The position numbers and the translations under genes are program-made. From assembly GCF_020567705.1 (NCBI RefSeq), contig NZ_JAJDJU010000015.1, positions 1-64,000 of the forward strand: DNA of 64,000 bases, in the 5' to 3' direction. Positions 33,046-41,461 of this stretch are shown piece by piece (position 1 is the stretch's first letter; every line of letters begins with the position of its first letter). This DNA comes from Acidocella sp. KAb 2-4. GTDB lineage: Bacteria; Pseudomonadota; Alphaproteobacteria; Acetobacterales; Acetobacteraceae. The notes below the pieces were generated by a model. The model was not told the DNA's origin. It saw only the letters and a program-made list of their open reading frames with translations, and ran no database searches.

Positions 33046-34358
33046 CCAAGCGCGGCCATGATCCGGGGCAGGGCCGCGGGGAGGTCTTCGGCTAATAAGC
33101 CGGGGCCGAGGGATTGCGCGGCCTGGCCATGCAGCCATACGGCGGCGCAGGCGGCGGGGAAGGGCGCCATGCCCTGAGCCAGCAGCGCGGCGGTAAGCCC
33201 GGCCAGCACATCCCCCGTGCCGCCCGTGGCCAGCCAGGGTGGGGCGTTGGCGTTGATGGCGGCGCGGCCATCGGGGGCGGCGATCACCGTGTCAGCGCCC
33301 TTCAGCACCGTCACCGCGCCGCAAGCTTTCGCCGCGCGGCGGGCGGCCTCCAGCTTGCTCGGGCCGATGGCGCCGAAGACGCGGGTGAACTCGCCCGTAT
33401 GCGGGGTGATGACGGCGGCGCCGCGCAGGCGCTCCGGCGCCCCGGCGCAGGCGGTGAGGGCATCGGCATCCGCGACGATTGTTTTCGCCGTCGTGATGAG
33501 CTGGGCCAGGGTGTCATCCGCGCGCGCCACGCCCAGGCCCGGTCCCACCACCCAGGTTTGGCGGCGCGGATCCTGCAACAGCGCCGAGAGCGGGTCGGTG
33601 CGCAGGATCAGCCCGGCCTCGGGCAGGGTCATCGGCGCGTCGGCGGCCAGGGTGACCATGCCCGCCCCGGCCCGGCGCGCCGCGGCGCAGGCGAGGCGCG
33701 CGGCCCCGGCCAGCTCGCCCGCCAGCACGGTGACATCTCCGGCGCTGTATTTATGCCCGGTGGCGGTGCGGGCGGGCAGGGTGAACAGGGCGGGCGTGTT
33801 CTCCCAGGCTTGCGGCGCGATGGGGCCCAGCACCGAGGCGGGCATGCCGATCTCGCGCAGCAGCAGCTCGCCGCACAGGCCGCGCCCGGGGTGGAGCAGA
33901 TGGCCGGGCTTCTTGCGGAAAAAGGTGATGGTGAGTTCCGCCTGCGGGGCGAAGCCGCGCACCGCGCCGGTGGCGCCATCCACGCCCGAGGGCACGTCCA
34001 CCGCCACGATTCGCGGCGCGGCGCTGAGCAGGGCGGCGATGGACTCGGGTACGTCGCGCGATAGCCCGGCGCCGAACACGGCATCGATCACCAGCCCGGC
34101 GCGGCGGACATCCTCGTCGCGGGCGGTGAGGGCGTCGGCCACCGTCACCGGCCAGCCGGATTCGGCCAAATAGCGCGCCGCCACTTTGCCATCCCCGCCA
34201 TTATTGCCCGGCCCGGCCAGCACCAGCACGCGGCAGGGGCGGTAGCGTTGCAGGATGGCGCGGGCCACGGCGCGCCCGGCGGCATCCATCAGCGCCTGGA
34301 TGTTGCCGGCGTCGGCGTCGGCGCGGGCCATTTCGGCGGGGGTGAGCAATTCATTCAT
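33042..34358 (-). CDS. nnr: Bifunctional NAD(P)H-hydrate epimerase / ADP-dependent dehydratase
   Basis: 438 residues. The N-terminal YjeF_N domain (NELLTPAEMARAD, LAGPGNNGGDG, GLVIDAVFGAGL, VDVPSGVDG) epimerises damaged NAD(P)H hydrate. The C-terminal YjeF_C domain (VVGPGLG, NANAPPWLATGGTGDVLAG) dehydrates it using ADP. The start MNELLTP at 34358 was chosen; the frame is open upstream. Convergent with the E1 gene, overlapping by 4 nt. Confidence 0.93.
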   Translation of the reverse strand: MNELLTPAEMARADADAGNIQALMDAAGRAVARAILQRYRPCRVLVLAGPGNNGGDGKVAARYLAESGWPVTVADALTARDEDVRRAGLVIDAVFGAGLSRDVPESIAALLSAAPRIVAVDVPSGVDGATGAVRGFAPQAELTITFFRKKPGHLLHPGRGLCGELLLREIGMPASVLGPIAPQAWENTPALFTLPARTATGHKYSAGDVTVLAGELAGAARLACAAARRAGAGMVTLAADAPMTLPEAGLILRTDPLSALLQDPRRQTWVVGPGLGVARADDTLAQLITTAKTIVADADALTACAGAPERLRGAAVITPHTGEFTRVFGAIGPSKLEAARRAAKACGAVTVLKGADTVIAAPDGRAAINANAPPWLATGGTGDVLAGLTAALLAQGMAPFPAACAAVWLHGQAAQSLGPGLLAEDLPAALPRIMAALG

Positions 34359-34420
34359 AAAATCATTCGCCTTTCTGCCGAATCTACCGTTAATTGTGCG
34401 GTGCAGGAGGATTTTAACGT

Positions 34421-35050
34421 ATGGGCAAGGTGATTGCGGTTGCACAGCAAAAAGGCGGCGCGGGCAAGACCATGCTGGCGGCGCAGTTCGCCGTGGCATT
34501 GGCTGAGCAGGCGCGGGTGGCGCTGTTGGATATCGACCCTCAGGGCAGCCTGAGCGTGTGGGGGCGGTTGCGCGCGGCGGCGCCCAAGGCGGCGCATGAG
34601 GTGCCAGTGGAGGCGGTCTCGGGCTGGCGGCTGGCGAATGAGCTGGAGAAGCTGAAGGCGGCTTATGATTACGTGTTCATCGACACCCCGCCGGTGATCG
34701 ACAGCGACGCCCGCCGGGCGATTCGCGGCGCCGATCTGGTGTTGATCCCGATGAATCCGGCCCCGCCGGACCTTTGGGCCGCCGAAGGCACGCTGAAACT
34801 CGCCGCCGAGGAGAAGCGCAAGACCGCGCTGGTGTTCAACCGCGCCCCCGCCGCCTCGCGCCTGCGCAAGCGGCTGGAGGCCGAGATCGCCGCGCGGGGG
34901 CTGACCCTGTTGCCGGTGGCGCTGGCGAATCGGGCGGGCTACGCCAATGCCTTCGCCGACGGGTTGGGCGTGACCGAGGCCGGCCCAACCACCCAGGCGG
35001 CGGATGAGCTGCGGGCGGCGGTTGAGGCGCTGAAACAGCTTCTTGTATAA
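34421..35050 (+). CDS. ParA/MinD-family ATPase (orphan)
   Basis: 209 residues. A deviant Walker A KGGAGKTMLAAQ (11-22), a second motif LLDIDPQGSLSVW and VFIDTPPVIDSDARRAIRGAD mark a ParA-type ATPase. It binds no ParB neighbour here; orphan ParA proteins position chromosomal, chemosensory or carboxysome-like cargo. A strong AGGAGG site precedes the ATG. Confidence 0.9.
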   Translation: MGKVIAVAQQKGGAGKTMLAAQFAVALAEQARVALLDIDPQGSLSVWGRLRAAAPKAAHEVPVEAVSGWRLANELEKLKAAYDYVFIDTPPVIDSDARRAIRGADLVLIPMNPAPPDLWAAEGTLKLAAEEKRKTALVFNRAPAASRLRKRLEAEIAARGLTLLPVALANRAGYANAFADGLGVTEAGPTTQAADELRAAVEALKQLLV

Positions 35051-35109
35051 ATTTTATGAAAAAAACTTCGCCTGCGCCGATTCGTATGCAAAAAAGATCA
35101 TCTGGAGAC

Positions 35110-35138
35110 TTGCAAGCCTGTCTTTTTTCCGCCACAAT
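35110..35138 (+). promoter_or_regulatory. Candidate promoter for a small RNA
   Basis: TTGCAA (35110-35115) and CACAAT (35133-35138) are 17 nt apart. No gene follows on this strand before a strong terminator, so the transcript would be short. Confidence 0.4.
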
Positions 35139-35144
35139 CAGGGC

Positions 35145-35269
35145 GTGGCATGAATGAGAGGTTAACGGGAGACCGGGGCCGAACACCAGATGTCAGCCGC
35201 CAAGTTTAGGGAGCAAACAAAATAAGCATCGTAAGAGGTGCTGGCCGGCCGAAATGGCCGGCTTTTTTT
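35145..35269 (+). ncRNA. Candidate small RNA ending in an intrinsic terminator
   Basis: A plausible promoter and a strong terminator bracket about 125 nt between parA and the opposing YciI gene. No known RNA family (tmRNA, SRP RNA, 6S, RNase P) was recognised. A 19-codon ORF starts at 35150 but has no convincing ribosome site. The alternative is that the terminator simply ends parA transcripts. Confidence 0.35.
35244..35269 (+). terminator. Strong intrinsic terminator
   Basis: GCCGGCC (35244-35250), loop GAAAT, GGCCGGC (35256-35262), then seven T. It ends any transcript coming from parA or the candidate sRNA, shortly before the stop of the convergent YciI gene. Confidence 0.85.
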
Positions 35270-35271
35270 AT

Positions 35272-35562
35272 TTAGCCCTTGCGGCGGTAAAAACGGTGGA
35301 TCTGAATCTCGCCCCAGATGCGCTCGAGCGTGAAGGGGTCGTTGGCCACGAAGTGGTCGGCGGCGGCGCGGCTGGGCGCCTCGACGATCACCAGCGAGCC
35401 CAGCATCTCCTCTCCATTATCGGATTGCAGCGGCCCGGAGAGAACCACCTTGATTCCGGCCAACTCCTGCTCCTCGACATAGGCGCGGCGCGCGGCGTCA
35501 TGCTCCAGGCGAAGGGCGAGTGCGTCTGGGCGGTCCAGGGCATAAATGGCGAATAACGGCAT
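35272..35562 (-). CDS. YciI-family protein
   Basis: 96 residues. LFAIYALDRPDALALRLEHDA (split), LSGPLQSDNGEEMLGSLVIVEA (split) and HFVANDPFTLERIWG match YciI-like proteins. These are small dimeric ferredoxin-like folds whose reaction is mostly unknown. Convergent with parA. Confidence 0.88.
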   Translation of the reverse strand: MPLFAIYALDRPDALALRLEHDAARRAYVEEQELAGIKVVLSGPLQSDNGEEMLGSLVIVEAPSRAAADHFVANDPFTLERIWGEIQIHRFYRRKG

Positions 35563-35692
35563 GCGGCGGGGCTCTTTCTATGTCGTCGCCACTACGCCTA
35601 ATATGAAACCAGTGTTTTGACACGCCGCATGTGCGCGCCCCAGCGTTGTGTTGGGCGCCGTGTGCGCGGTTTGCAGGCAAGGGAGCCGGACG

Positions 35693-36526
35693 ATGAAGCT
35701 GCTGCGATATGGGGATGCGGGCGCCGAGAAATGGGGCGTGCTGGACGCCGAAGGCCGGGTGCGCACGCTGGATGACGCGCTGGAGCATGTGACCGGCGAA
35801 GCGCTGAGCCCGGGCTGGCTGGCGCAGCTGGGCAAGCTCGACCCGGAGAAGCTCTCGCTGCTGAAAGCGGAGCGGCGCATCGGCCCCTGTGTGCCGCGGC
35901 CGGTCAATTTCGTCTGCGTCGGGCTGAACTATGCCGACCATGCGGCCGAGACCAATTCCAAGATCCCGCGCGAGCCGATCCTGTTCCTGAAGGCGCTCTC
36001 CGCTTACTCCGGCCCGTATGATGACATCGCCATCCCGCCCGGCTCGACCCAGACCGATTATGAGGTGGAGCTGGGCGTGGTGATCGGCACCAAGGCCAAG
36101 CGCGTGCGCGAGGAGGAGGCGCTGGATTACGTGGCCGGGTATTGCGTGGTGAATGACGTGAGCGAGCGGCACTTCCAGAAGGAGCGCGGCGGCCAGTGGG
36201 ACAAGGGCAAGGGCTGCGACACCTTCGGCCCGGTCGGCCCGTATCTCGTGACCAAGGACGAAGTGCCCGACCCGCAGGCGCTGCATCTGTGGACCGATGT
36301 GGACGGCGAGCGCCGCCAGGATGGCAGCACCGCCAACATGATCATGGGCGTGCGCCAGCTGATCGCCTATGTCACCGAGTTCTTCACCTTGCATCCGGGC
36401 GACATCATCGCCACCGGCACCCCGGCGGGGGTGGGCATGGTCAAGGGCTTCCTGCGGCCGGGCCAGGAGGTGCGGGTCGGCATCGCCGGGCTGGGCGAGC
36501 AGCGCGCCAAGCTGGTGGGAGGCTGA
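35693..36526 (+). CDS. Fumarylacetoacetate hydrolase family protein
   Basis: 277 residues. FVCVGLNYADHAAETN, EPILFLKALSAYSGPYDDI (split), the metal motif DYEVELGVVIG, GYCVVNDVSERHFQ, KGCDTFGPVGPYLV and ATGTPAGVGM are typical of FAH-fold enzymes that split C-C bonds in aromatic-acid or sugar-acid breakdown. The exact substrate cannot be told. Start ATG 35693 with GGGAG upstream. A monooxygenase-like gene follows after 2 nt. Confidence 0.92.
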   Translation: MKLLRYGDAGAEKWGVLDAEGRVRTLDDALEHVTGEALSPGWLAQLGKLDPEKLSLLKAERRIGPCVPRPVNFVCVGLNYADHAAETNSKIPREPILFLKALSAYSGPYDDIAIPPGSTQTDYEVELGVVIGTKAKRVREEEALDYVAGYCVVNDVSERHFQKERGGQWDKGKGCDTFGPVGPYLVTKDEVPDPQALHLWTDVDGERRQDGSTANMIMGVRQLIAYVTEFFTLHPGDIIATGTPAGVGMVKGFLRPGQEVRVGIAGLGEQRAKLVGG

Positions 36527-36528
36527 GC

Positions 36529-36819
36529 ATGGTCGTCGAATTCGCCGAGATCGAGGTGAAGCCCGGCATGGAGCAGGAGTTCATCGCCGGGGTGGAGAAG
36601 AGCAAGCCGGCCTTTTTGCGCTCGGCGGGCTGCTACGGGCTGCATCTGGTGCGCAGCGTGGAGAGCCCGTCCAAATTCGTGCTGCATGTGCGTTGGGAGA
36701 GCGTGGAGCACCATATGGTCAATTTCCGCGCCGCGCCGGAGTTTCAGGAATGGCGGGGCAATGTGGCGCATTGCTTCGCCGCGCCGCCGCATGTGTGGCA
36801 TGGCGAGGTGGTGGCCTAG
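36529..36819 (+). CDS. Antibiotic biosynthesis monooxygenase (ABM) domain protein
   Basis: 96 residues. VEFAEIEVKPGMEQEFIAGV (N-terminal strand and helix, split), ESPSKFVLHVRWESVEHHMV and FRAAPEFQEWRG fit the dimeric ABM fold. Such proteins act on quinols or haem, or have no known activity. Probably in one operon with the FAH-family gene. Confidence 0.88.
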   Translation: MVVEFAEIEVKPGMEQEFIAGVEKSKPAFLRSAGCYGLHLVRSVESPSKFVLHVRWESVEHHMVNFRAAPEFQEWRGNVAHCFAAPPHVWHGEVVA

Positions 36820-36846
36820 AAGGGCAAACTTTGCTAGGGGGGCGCG

Positions 36847-38415
36847 ATGGACCAGAATTTCGCCGCCCCCGACATTGCCAACGCCATTCCGCCGCGCCGC
36901 ACCTTCGCGATCATCTCGCACCCGGACGCGGGCAAGACCACGCTGACCGAGAAGCTGCTGCTGTTCGGCGGCGCCATTCGCGAGGCGGGAATGGTGAAGG
37001 CCCGGCAGGACCGGCGCAACACGCGCTCGGACTGGATGAAGATCGAGCGTCAGCGCGGCATCTCGGTCACTTCGTCGGTGATGACCTTCGAGTTTGGCGG
37101 CGCGGTGTTCAACCTGCTCGATACGCCGGGCCACGAAGACTTCTCCGAGGACACCTACCGCACGCTCACCGCGGTTGATTCGGCGGTGATGGTGATCGAC
37201 GCCGCCAAGGGCATCGAGCTGCAGACCAAGAAGCTGTTCGAGGTCTGCCGCCTGCGCAACATCCCGATCACCACCTTCATCAACAAGATCGACCGTGAGG
37301 GCCAGAACGCCTTCGCGCTGCTCGACGAGATCGCGGACACGCTTCAGCTCGATATCTGCCCGATGGTGTGGCCGATCGGCATGGGCGGGCTGTTCAAGGG
37401 CTGCTTCGACATCCGCAACGACAAGCTGGTGAGCGCGCGCAAGCCGGGCGAGGAGGGACCGGCCCAAAGCTTCGACATTCCCGCCGAGCAGAAGGCGCAG
37501 CTGGATGAGGAGGTGGAGCTGATCCGCGCCGCCTATCCGGAATTCGACCCGGAAGCCTATGCCGAGGGGCATCTGACCCCGGTCTATTTCGGCTCGGCGT
37601 TGAAGGATTACTCGGTGCGCGAATTGCTGGAGGGGCTGGTGGCCAACGCGCCGCCGCCGCAGCCGCGCGCCGCCGATATCCGCACCGTGGCGCCGGATGA
37701 GGCCCCGGTGACCGGCTTCGTGTTCAAGGTGCAGGCGAACATGGACCCGCAGCACCGCGACCGCATCGCCTTCACCCGCATCTGCTCGGGCAAGTTCACG
37801 CGCGGCATGAAGCTGACGCATTCGCGCACCGGCAAGCCGATGGCGATCCAGGCGCCGATCTTCTTCTTCGCGCAGGACCGCTCTCTGGCCGAGGAAGCCT
37901 ATCCCGGCGACATCATCGGCATCCCCAATCACGGCACGCTGCGGGTGGGCGACACGCTGACCGAGGGTGAGAAGCTGCGCTTCACCGGCATCCCCGATTT
38001 CGCGCCCGAAATCCTGCGCCGCGTGCGCCTGGCCGACCCGATGAAGGCCAAGCAGATGCGCAAGGCGCTGGAGGATCTGGCCGAGGAAGGCGTGACCCAG
38101 GTATTCCGCCCGATGAATGGCTCGGACTGGATCGTAGGCGTGGTCGGGGCGCTGCAGCTCGATGTTCTCTCCAGCCGGATCGAGCAGGAATATAACGTGC
38201 CGGTCGCGTTCGAGCCCGCACCGTTCGACACCGCGCGCTGGATTTTCTCCGAAGATACGGCGCGGCTGAGATTCTTCATCGAGGTGAATAAGAGCGCGAT
38301 GAGCGAGGATCGTGAGGGGGCGCCGGTCTATCTGGTGCGCAACACTTGGGAGCTGAACCGGATGAAGGAGAACTTCCCCGAGATCACCTTCTCGGCCACG
38401 CGCGAGCGGCGCTAA
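36847..38415 (+). CDS. prfC: Peptide chain release factor 3
   Basis: 522 residues, the normal length. GTPase with G1 SHPDAGKTT, switch I region KMEREQRGIS-like (KIERQRGISV), G3 DTPGHEDFSEDTYR, G4 NKIDR. It ends FPEITFSATRE. It recycles RF1/RF2 from ribosomes. The start is the ATG at 36847, 27 nt after the ABM gene. Confidence 0.97.
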   Translation: MDQNFAAPDIANAIPPRRTFAIISHPDAGKTTLTEKLLLFGGAIREAGMVKARQDRRNTRSDWMKIERQRGISVTSSVMTFEFGGAVFNLLDTPGHEDFSEDTYRTLTAVDSAVMVIDAAKGIELQTKKLFEVCRLRNIPITTFINKIDREGQNAFALLDEIADTLQLDICPMVWPIGMGGLFKGCFDIRNDKLVSARKPGEEGPAQSFDIPAEQKAQLDEEVELIRAAYPEFDPEAYAEGHLTPVYFGSALKDYSVRELLEGLVANAPPPQPRAADIRTVAPDEAPVTGFVFKVQANMDPQHRDRIAFTRICSGKFTRGMKLTHSRTGKPMAIQAPIFFFAQDRSLAEEAYPGDIIGIPNHGTLRVGDTLTEGEKLRFTGIPDFAPEILRRVRLADPMKAKQMRKALEDLAEEGVTQVFRPMNGSDWIVGVVGALQLDVLSSRIEQEYNVPVAFEPAPFDTARWIFSEDTARLRFFIEVNKSAMSEDREGAPVYLVRNTWELNRMKENFPEITFSATRERR

Positions 38416-38418
38416 GCG

Positions 38419-40083
38419 ATGGCCGACTGGCGCTGGCATTTTGTGGCGGTCGTCCTGTATGCAGCTTTGTCTTACAGTATTCTTGCCCATGGTGCTGGTG
38501 TCGCTAGTTCCGTCTGGGGCATCGGCTCGGACCCATATTCGTTCATGTGGTGTTTGGCTTGGTGGCCCTATGCCATTGCCCATCACATCAACCCTTTGTT
38601 CGGCGATCTTGTTTGGCAGCCTTGGGGGATTCATCTGGGTTGGACAACATGTGTACCGCTATTGAGCCTGGTGATGGCGCCGGTTACGCTTACCATGGGG
38701 CCTGGGGCGAGCTATAATTTGGCTATGTTGGCCGCCCCTGTGGCCAGCGGCTTTGCTGCGTGGTTGCTATGTCTGCGTCTGACAGGCCGCCCGGTGGCCG
38801 CGCTTATCGGCGGTTTTCTTTACGGTTTTTCGGCTTACGAGTTGGCCGAGTGTTTGGAAGAATTAAATCTAGCTTATAATTTTGCGCCGCCACTACTGGC
38901 ACTCTTGGCAGTGGAACGGCTAACGAACCGCATCTCTCTTGCGAGGACCGTGGCAGGTGCCTCCGTTACGCTGGCGGCAGAGTTCTATATTTCAGCGGAA
39001 ACCTTTGCAACGACTGTGGTGTTTGCAGCAGTTGCGTGGTCGCTCGCATTCATACAATTAACGGAGTGGCGGTCGCGGCTTGTTAGATTTCTGCCGGAGG
39101 CCTTGGCTGCGTTGGCGGGTGCCGCGGTTTTGGTGATGCCACAGCTCACGCAGATGCTTGCAGGCCGGGATGTGGATGTACCTCGTACTTGGCCCGCTCT
39201 GTTCTCGGCTCATTTTGGTGGGCTGATCACACCATCACCCGAGATCGCGCTTAGTAGCCAGGGGCTTGCATCACTTGGGCGGGGATTTTTTGGTCTCCTG
39301 CCTGAGAATGATGTTGTGACAGGCCTGCCGCTTATTGTCATGCTGATCCTTTTGGTCAAAACGCGGGGGCAGCAGTCAGTCGTCCGGTATGCATTTTACC
39401 TATTATTGATCATCCTTGTATGCAGCCTGGGTCCGCGGCTTTGGTGGAATTGGAATATTACATCGATCTATTTGCCGTGGCGGCTTTTTGTCAATTTACC
39501 TTTCCTTGGCTCGGCTCTGCCTGTGCGGTTCCTGGCTTATTCGTCGCTTCTGATAGCGTTGCTAAGCTCCGTGTGGATTGCGGGAGGCCGACGATGGCGT
39601 CTGGTACTGGGTGTTCTGGCCTGCTTGGCAATTATGCCGCAGCCACACCCGGTGAAGCCACTTCCCCTGGCCAAGCTATTCATGCCGGGACGACTGCAAG
39701 CATTTCTCGGGCCAAACCCGAGATTGCTTATTCTACCGGGACGCGATCAAGATCCATCTCCTTTATGGCAGGCGGAAAACAATTTTGGTTTTGTTCATAC
39801 CAGAGGTTTTCTCGGTATACCGCCTCATAAATCGGGGCGATTTCCTGCGATCGTAGATCTTTCCTTCGGATTGCAGCCGCCGAGTTTTGCGAGCGATTTG
39901 AGTGATCTTTGTCGGGCGACCGGAACAAACTATGTGGTGGCTAGTCCAAATGTTGGGGAGACGATGCTTAGGAGCGTTGAAGCGCTTGGTTGGCCGGAAA
40001 GAAAATTAGATGGGTTCACCGTTTTTTTGGTGCCAGGTGGGGTTCTGCACACTACGGAACTGTCTCTGTCTCTCGCTGGCTAA
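38419..40083 (+). CDS. Multi-spanning membrane protein, GT-C-like, compositionally foreign
   Basis: 554 residues with about ten hydrophobic segments. The large region between the first two segments (GIGSDPYSFMWCLAWWPYAI) and a C-terminal soluble part (about 430-554) resemble GT-C-fold or YfhO-like envelope glycosyltransferases, though no exact family is recognised. Codon use is clearly different from neighbours: many A/T-ending codons and lower G+C, suggesting recent transfer. It starts 3 nt after prfC. Its 3' end overlaps the EAL gene by 32 nt. Confidence 0.7.
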   Translation: MADWRWHFVAVVLYAALSYSILAHGAGVASSVWGIGSDPYSFMWCLAWWPYAIAHHINPLFGDLVWQPWGIHLGWTTCVPLLSLVMAPVTLTMGPGASYNLAMLAAPVASGFAAWLLCLRLTGRPVAALIGGFLYGFSAYELAECLEELNLAYNFAPPLLALLAVERLTNRISLARTVAGASVTLAAEFYISAETFATTVVFAAVAWSLAFIQLTEWRSRLVRFLPEALAALAGAAVLVMPQLTQMLAGRDVDVPRTWPALFSAHFGGLITPSPEIALSSQGLASLGRGFFGLLPENDVVTGLPLIVMLILLVKTRGQQSVVRYAFYLLLIILVCSLGPRLWWNWNITSIYLPWRLFVNLPFLGSALPVRFLAYSSLLIALLSSVWIAGGRRWRLVLGVLACLAIMPQPHPVKPLPLAKLFMPGRLQAFLGPNPRLLILPGRDQDPSPLWQAENNFGFVHTRGFLGIPPHKSGRFPAIVDLSFGLQPPSFASDLSDLCRATGTNYVVASPNVGETMLRSVEALGWPERKLDGFTVFLVPGGVLHTTELSLSLAG

Positions 40084-41341
40084 TGCGAGCTGCCATGGCG
40101 GCCGGGTCCACCGGGGGGCTCATGAAATAGCCCTGGCCTTCGTTGCAGCGCCATTCGCGCAGCATGACATAGGCGCGTTTTGATTCGATGCCCTCGGCCA
40201 CCACGCTGTAATCGAGCTTGTGGGCCAGTTCGATGAGCGCGCGCACCACGGTGGCGGAGCGCGGGTCGGAGCAGATGCGCTGGATGAAACTCTTGTCGAT
40301 TTTGATGATGTCGGCGGGCAGATGCGTGATGTAGGAGAAATTGGCGAAGCCGGTGCCGAAATCGTCGAGCGCGATGCGCATGCCGGTGGCGCGCAGGGCG
40401 CGTAATTCATCGAGCACGACAGGATCGTTGCTGACCAACACGCCCTCGGTGAATTCAAGCTCGATCCTCGAAGGGTCGACGCCGTAACAACTCAGCAGCT
40501 TGCCGACCTGGGTGGAAAAGCCGCGCCGGGTGAGGTTGCGCGGCGAGACGTTGATGGCGGTGTTGAGCCGCAGCCCCTTGGCGGCCCAGGCCCCGGCCTG
40601 GGCGATGGCGTGGCGCAGCACCCATTCGGTGAGCTGGTGGATTTGCGCCGTGGTTTCGGCCAGGGGCACGAACTCCGCCGGCGAGATGTTGCCGAACACC
40701 GGATGGCGCCAGCGCAGAAGGGCCTCGGCGCTGCTCGTCTCGCCGGTGCCGAGGTCGTATTTCGGCTGGAAATGGAGATGCAGCTGATCGTCGGCCCTGA
40801 TCGCGGCGCACAGATCGGAGAGCAGCATGAAACTGCGCTGGTGCGCGCTGTCGGTCTTGCGGTTATAGCGCGCCCAGCCCCGCCCGCTGTCGCGGCAATC
40901 GCGCGCCGCGCAGAGCCCGGCGCGCAGCACCGAGGCGGCGTCGGCATCATGACAATCGGCGACGCCGAGCGCGATATCGGCGCTGATCGGGATGACGCCG
41001 CAGGTGAGCGGCTGGTTGAACGCGTCGAGGAGGGTTTGCAGCATGTCGGGCGGCGCGCCGAACGGCATGACGAAGGCATAGTTGAGGGGGCTGATATGGT
41101 AGATTTCGACGCTGCCCGCCAGCACTGCGCGCAGCCGGGTGGCGGCGTCGCGGATGAAGGTCTCGGCGTGTTCATGCCCGATGGCGCCGAGCAGCCGGTC
41201 GAAATGTTTCGGGTCGGCAAGGGTGAGCATGACCAGCTGCGCGCCGGGCAGCGGCTGATAGGCGGCGGTGAACGCCCGCCTGTTGGGCAGGCCGGTGATG
41301 GGGTCCTGACGGCCTGCTGGCAGAGTTGCGCGTGAAATCAT
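40052..41341 (-). CDS. EAL-domain phosphodiesterase with degenerate GGDEF domain
   Basis: 429 residues. The N-terminal half is GGDEF-like (DPITGLPNRRAF at 13-24), but the GGDEF signature position reads PLNYAFVMPF, so it should not make c-di-GMP. The EAL half (from about 175) is intact in its main motifs: EALLRW, NVSPRNL, ELEFTEG, DDFGTGFANF, KIDKSFI, AEGIES and QGYFMSPP. It probably degrades c-di-GMP. No sensor domain is seen. Confidence 0.9.
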   Translation of the reverse strand: MISRATLPAGRQDPITGLPNRRAFTAAYQPLPGAQLVMLTLADPKHFDRLLGAIGHEHAETFIRDAATRLRAVLAGSVEIYHISPLNYAFVMPFGAPPDMLQTLLDAFNQPLTCGVIPISADIALGVADCHDADAASVLRAGLCAARDCRDSGRGWARYNRKTDSAHQRSFMLLSDLCAAIRADDQLHLHFQPKYDLGTGETSSAEALLRWRHPVFGNISPAEFVPLAETTAQIHQLTEWVLRHAIAQAGAWAAKGLRLNTAINVSPRNLTRRGFSTQVGKLLSCYGVDPSRIELEFTEGVLVSNDPVVLDELRALRATGMRIALDDFGTGFANFSYITHLPADIIKIDKSFIQRICSDPRSATVVRALIELAHKLDYSVVAEGIESKRAYVMLREWRCNEGQGYFMSPPVDPAAMAARISQRETETVP

Positions 41342-41461
41342 CCCGGTTCGTCCGCCTGTCCCAAATCTGTGATGCCGGAGGTTAGGATAGGAACGGATTA
41401 TTTGCCGGAAGGTTAACGGCCTTAATCAAAGCCGGATCGAAGAGACGCCGTGCCGGCCCGC

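Noticed and set aside
35150-35209. 19-codon ORF inside the candidate sRNA
   Set aside because: No convincing ribosome site, no recognisable peptide and no downstream gene for a leader.
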